From NCBI GenBank assembly GCA_002496395.1, contig DAJQ01000035.1, positions 1-8,054 on the forward strand: a stretch of DNA of 8,054 nt. Direction: 5' to 3'. The stretch comes from Methanocorpusculaceae archaeon UBA456. Lineage in GTDB: Archaea; Halobacteriota; Methanomicrobia; Methanomicrobiales; Methanocorpusculaceae. Position numbers and translations under genes: made by a program. Under the pieces are notes generated by a model. It did not search any database. It was not told where the DNA came from and saw only the letters and a program-made list of their open reading frames with translations. Positions 6,353-8,054 of the stretch are shown here, piece after piece. Within the stretch, counting starts at the first letter, position 1, and every line of letters begins with the position of its first letter.

Positions 6353-7218
6353 TTCATGTCGTCGGCCATACGGCGACAGATCATATCTTTCGTGTCCCGC
6401 ATCTTCCGGATCCAAACACCTCGACACAGATCCTCGACCACCAGATCTTCTTCGGCGGCGGGGCAGCAAATATCGCTGTGGGCATTGCAGTCCTTGGTGG
6501 AGAATCAACACTCGTCTCCGCTGTAGGGGGCGATTTTGAAGGAACAGATTATGACCGCTGGCTTCATTCACATCATGTCGGCAGGTACTTCTACATCGAG
6601 GAGGAAGCCCACACACCCCTTGCCTGTATGTTCACCGATGAACGGGAAGATCAGATCACCTTCTTTGAATGGGGTGCATCAGAGGCTTTTACAAAAGCTG
6701 ATCCACCGTCATTTGACTTTGTGCATATGGCAACCGCCGATCCCTCGTACAACGTGAAGGTCGCGGAGCGTGCCGGTTTTGCTTCTTTTGATCCCGGACA
6801 GGATATCCACAAATATAGTGCCGAGCAGTTTGAACAGCTGCTTGATTCAATTGATATTCTCTTCGCAAACCGGTACGAGGCAGACATTATGGCAAAAGTT
6901 CTTTCGCATACTGAAGAGGAGCTTTCTGCACGCGTTCCTGTTGCGATCTTTACCCAGGGGAAAGAGGGAAGCAGACTCTACGAAGATGGAGCGCTCACGC
7001 AGATCCCATCGGTTCCGGTGACGCTTGTTGATCCGACCGGGGCTGGCGATGCATATCGTGCAGGGTTCCTGACGGCCTATAAGAAAAAGCTGCCTCTTGC
7101 AGACTGCTGCCGTATCGGGACGGTTTGTTCGTCATTTGTCATCGAGAAGACCGGGTGTCAGACGAATTTACCGACATGGGATCAGATGCAGGATAGGCTG
7201 GATACATACTTTGGGTGA
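6349..7218 (+). CDS. PfkB-family sugar or nucleoside kinase
   Basis: This 289-residue protein is a ribokinase-fold (PfkB) kinase that phosphorylates a hydroxyl group of a sugar or nucleoside with ATP. The N-terminal PfkB signature FGGGAANIAVGIAVLG is at 35-50, the conserved NRYE at 174-177, and the second signature DPTGAGDAYRAGFL at 228-241 contains the anion hole and catalytic base D234. TQGKEGSRLY at 202-211 is the usual strand before the ATP site. The lid region (about 10-30 and 80-110) is short, as in archaeal nucleoside kinases, but substrate choice among nucleosides, ribose and sugar phosphates cannot be read from sequence alone. The start is an ATGA overlap with the UPF0212 gene and lacks a strong Shine-Dalgarno, so reinitiation is likely. 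The Dph6-like gene begins 1 nt after its stop. Confidence 0.9.
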   Translation: MIHVVGHTATDHIFRVPHLPDPNTSTQILDHQIFFGGGAANIAVGIAVLGGESTLVSAVGGDFEGTDYDRWLHSHHVGRYFYIEEEAHTPLACMFTDEREDQITFFEWGASEAFTKADPPSFDFVHMATADPSYNVKVAERAGFASFDPGQDIHKYSAEQFEQLLDSIDILFANRYEADIMAKVLSHTEEELSARVPVAIFTQGKEGSRLYEDGALTQIPSVPVTLVDPTGAGDAYRAGFLTAYKKKLPLADCCRIGTVCSSFVIEKTGCQTNLPTWDQMQDRLDTYFG

Positions 7219-7219
7219 T

Positions 7220-7879
7220 ATGCAGGTGTATGCGGCACTGACGTCAGGTGGAAAGGATTCAGTCCTCTCTATCCAGCTTGCCCTTGATGCCGGGCTTGAT
7301 ATTGGATATATCGTCTGCGTCCGGCCGGATAATCCGGATTCCTATATGTTCCATTCATCAAACCTGGATGCGGTCCGACTGATCGCAGAACGGGGCCGGA
7401 TGGAGTACATAGAGATTACAACCCACGGTAAAAAGGAGGAGGAGCTGGTTGATCTTGAGAAAGGGCTCTCTCTCCTTCCAATCGAAGGCATAGTCGCCGG
7501 TGCAATCCAGTCGAAGTACCAGTATGATCGGGTCAGCACCATTGCAGGGAGGCTGGGGCTTTCTGTCTTCACCCCCCTCTGGCAGAAGGATCCGGAATGG
7601 ATCATGGATGAAGTGGTACATCGGCTTGATGCAATAATCGTGGTCTGTGCAGCTGACGGGCTGGGTGAAGAGATGCTTGGCACCCACATTGATGCCGGGG
7701 TGGTAGAGAGGCTGAAGCAGATCTCAGCGAAGAACCGGATACATATCGCAGGAGAGGGGGGCGAATACGAGACCCTTGCAATAAACGCACCCTTCTATAG
7801 CACCCCAATCAGGTGGAGCGGCGAGATGCGCAGGGTTTATACTGGCAGAAGTGAATTAATTCTCAACGGATTGTGGTAG
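7220..7879 (+). CDS. dph6: Diphthine--ammonia ligase (Dph6-like ATP pyrophosphatase)
   Basis: This 219-residue protein is an N-type ATP pyrophosphatase matching the archaeal Dph6 family (also known as MJ0570-related). Dph6 uses ATP and ammonia to amidate diphthine on translation elongation factor 2, the last step of diphthamide formation, releasing AMP and pyrophosphate. The PP-loop SGGKDS is at 9-14. Family blocks SYMFHSSN at 41-48, GAIQSKYQYDRV at 94-105, TPLW at 118-121 and the signature GEGGEYET at 178-185 are all intact. It lacks the C-terminal RidA-like domains of eukaryotic Dph6, as is usual in archaea. The ATG at 7220 is chosen because the upstream in-frame extension from 7097 lies wholly within the kinase gene and does not resemble the family. 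It starts 1 nt after the kinase stop and ends 1 nt before the next gene. The enzymatic role is from family membership, with few archaeal members tested. Confidence 0.88.
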   Translation: MQVYAALTSGGKDSVLSIQLALDAGLDIGYIVCVRPDNPDSYMFHSSNLDAVRLIAERGRMEYIEITTHGKKEEELVDLEKGLSLLPIEGIVAGAIQSKYQYDRVSTIAGRLGLSVFTPLWQKDPEWIMDEVVHRLDAIIVVCAADGLGEEMLGTHIDAGVVERLKQISAKNRIHIAGEGGEYETLAINAPFYSTPIRWSGEMRRVYTGRSELILNGLW

Positions 7880-7880
7880 T

Positions 7881-8054
7881 ATGGCTCCGGGGGGCGACGT
7901 CAGGATCGAGAGATTATCGCGGTTTATCTTCACCGCCCCCTCCTGGCCACGATCCCTTCTGATCATTATCATTCTCGGTTTTTTAATAGACATCGCATTA
8001 ATTAGGGCACAGGAGCCGATCTGGTTCTTCGGATCCATCGGTTTTACTCTGCCT
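7881..8054 (+). CDS. Membrane protein, probably DUF2070 (5' partial)
   Basis: Only the first 58 residues are present before the window ends. After a short polar start (MAPGGDVRIERLSR) comes FIFTAPSWPRS and then a strongly hydrophobic stretch LLIIIILGFLIDIALI at about 26-41, a clear first transmembrane segment. A second hydrophobic segment (IWFFGSIGFTLP) begins at about 47. The FTAPSWP motif before the first membrane helix matches my recollection of the archaeal DUF2070 integral membrane family, whose function is unknown; the identification is tentative from so little sequence. The ATG lies 1 nt after the Dph6-like stop, in the same tightly packed run. No separate promoter is visible. Confidence 0.68.
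   Translation, partial: MAPGGDVRIERLSRFIFTAPSWPRSLLIIIILGFLIDIALIRAQEPIWFFGSIGFTLP

Noticed and set aside
7097..7219. 41-residue N-terminal extension of the Dph6-like protein
   Set aside because: The Arg-rich extension is an out-of-frame reading of the kinase C-terminus. Family members begin a few residues before the SGGKDS loop, matching the ATG at 7220.
1..8054. Defence system, mobile element, CRISPR or prophage content
   Set aside because: No transposase, integrase, nuclease, toxin-antitoxin pair, spaced repeats or terminal inverted repeats were seen. The genes are housekeeping or conserved archaeal families with uniform codon use.

Overview
The window looks like chromosomal DNA from a methanogenic archaeon, most likely of the order Methanomicrobiales. 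This rests on recalled family knowledge, not a search. The archaeal markers are a GatD/GatE tRNA amidotransferase pair, a UPF0212/DUF555 protein, an archaeal single-domain Dph6-type ATP pyrophosphatase, a DUF5350-like small basic protein, and archaeal TATA boxes, one giving an apparently leaderless start. Genes are tightly packed, and all confidently called genes lie on the + strand.

Layout. Positions 1-220 are an AT-rich region that looks like a divergent promoter. It holds the probable 5' end of a minus-strand gene (1-80), a perfect 9+9 bp inverted repeat (92-113) with a third half-site upstream (69-77), and a stem-loop next to the argH ribosome-binding site (187-212). Positions 221-4747 hold argH-gatD-gatE as an overlapping operon: argininosuccinate lyase for arginine synthesis, then both subunits of the archaeal Glu-tRNA(Gln) amidotransferase. 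A 48-bp gap with a TATA-like element and a good Shine-Dalgarno leads to a very basic 92-residue protein (4796-5074). A second promoter at 5094-5103 drives a run of six genes: an unidentified 118-residue helical protein, a nitroreductase-family flavoprotein, the UPF0212 protein, a PfkB-family kinase, a diphthine--ammonia ligase-like protein, and the start of a membrane protein (probably DUF2070) cut by the window edge. Neighbours in this run overlap or sit 1-17 nt apart, which suggests cotranscription.

How the genes fit together. Two blocks bear on translation: GatDE makes Gln-tRNA(Gln) by transamidation, and Dph6 completes the diphthamide modification of elongation factor 2. The basic 92-residue protein has a composition suited to RNA or ribosome binding, but its role is unknown. 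No mobile element, CRISPR array, RNA gene or phage sequence was seen. The least explained parts are the regulatory structures upstream of argH, the two uncharacterised small proteins, and the association of DUF555, PfkB kinase and Dph6.
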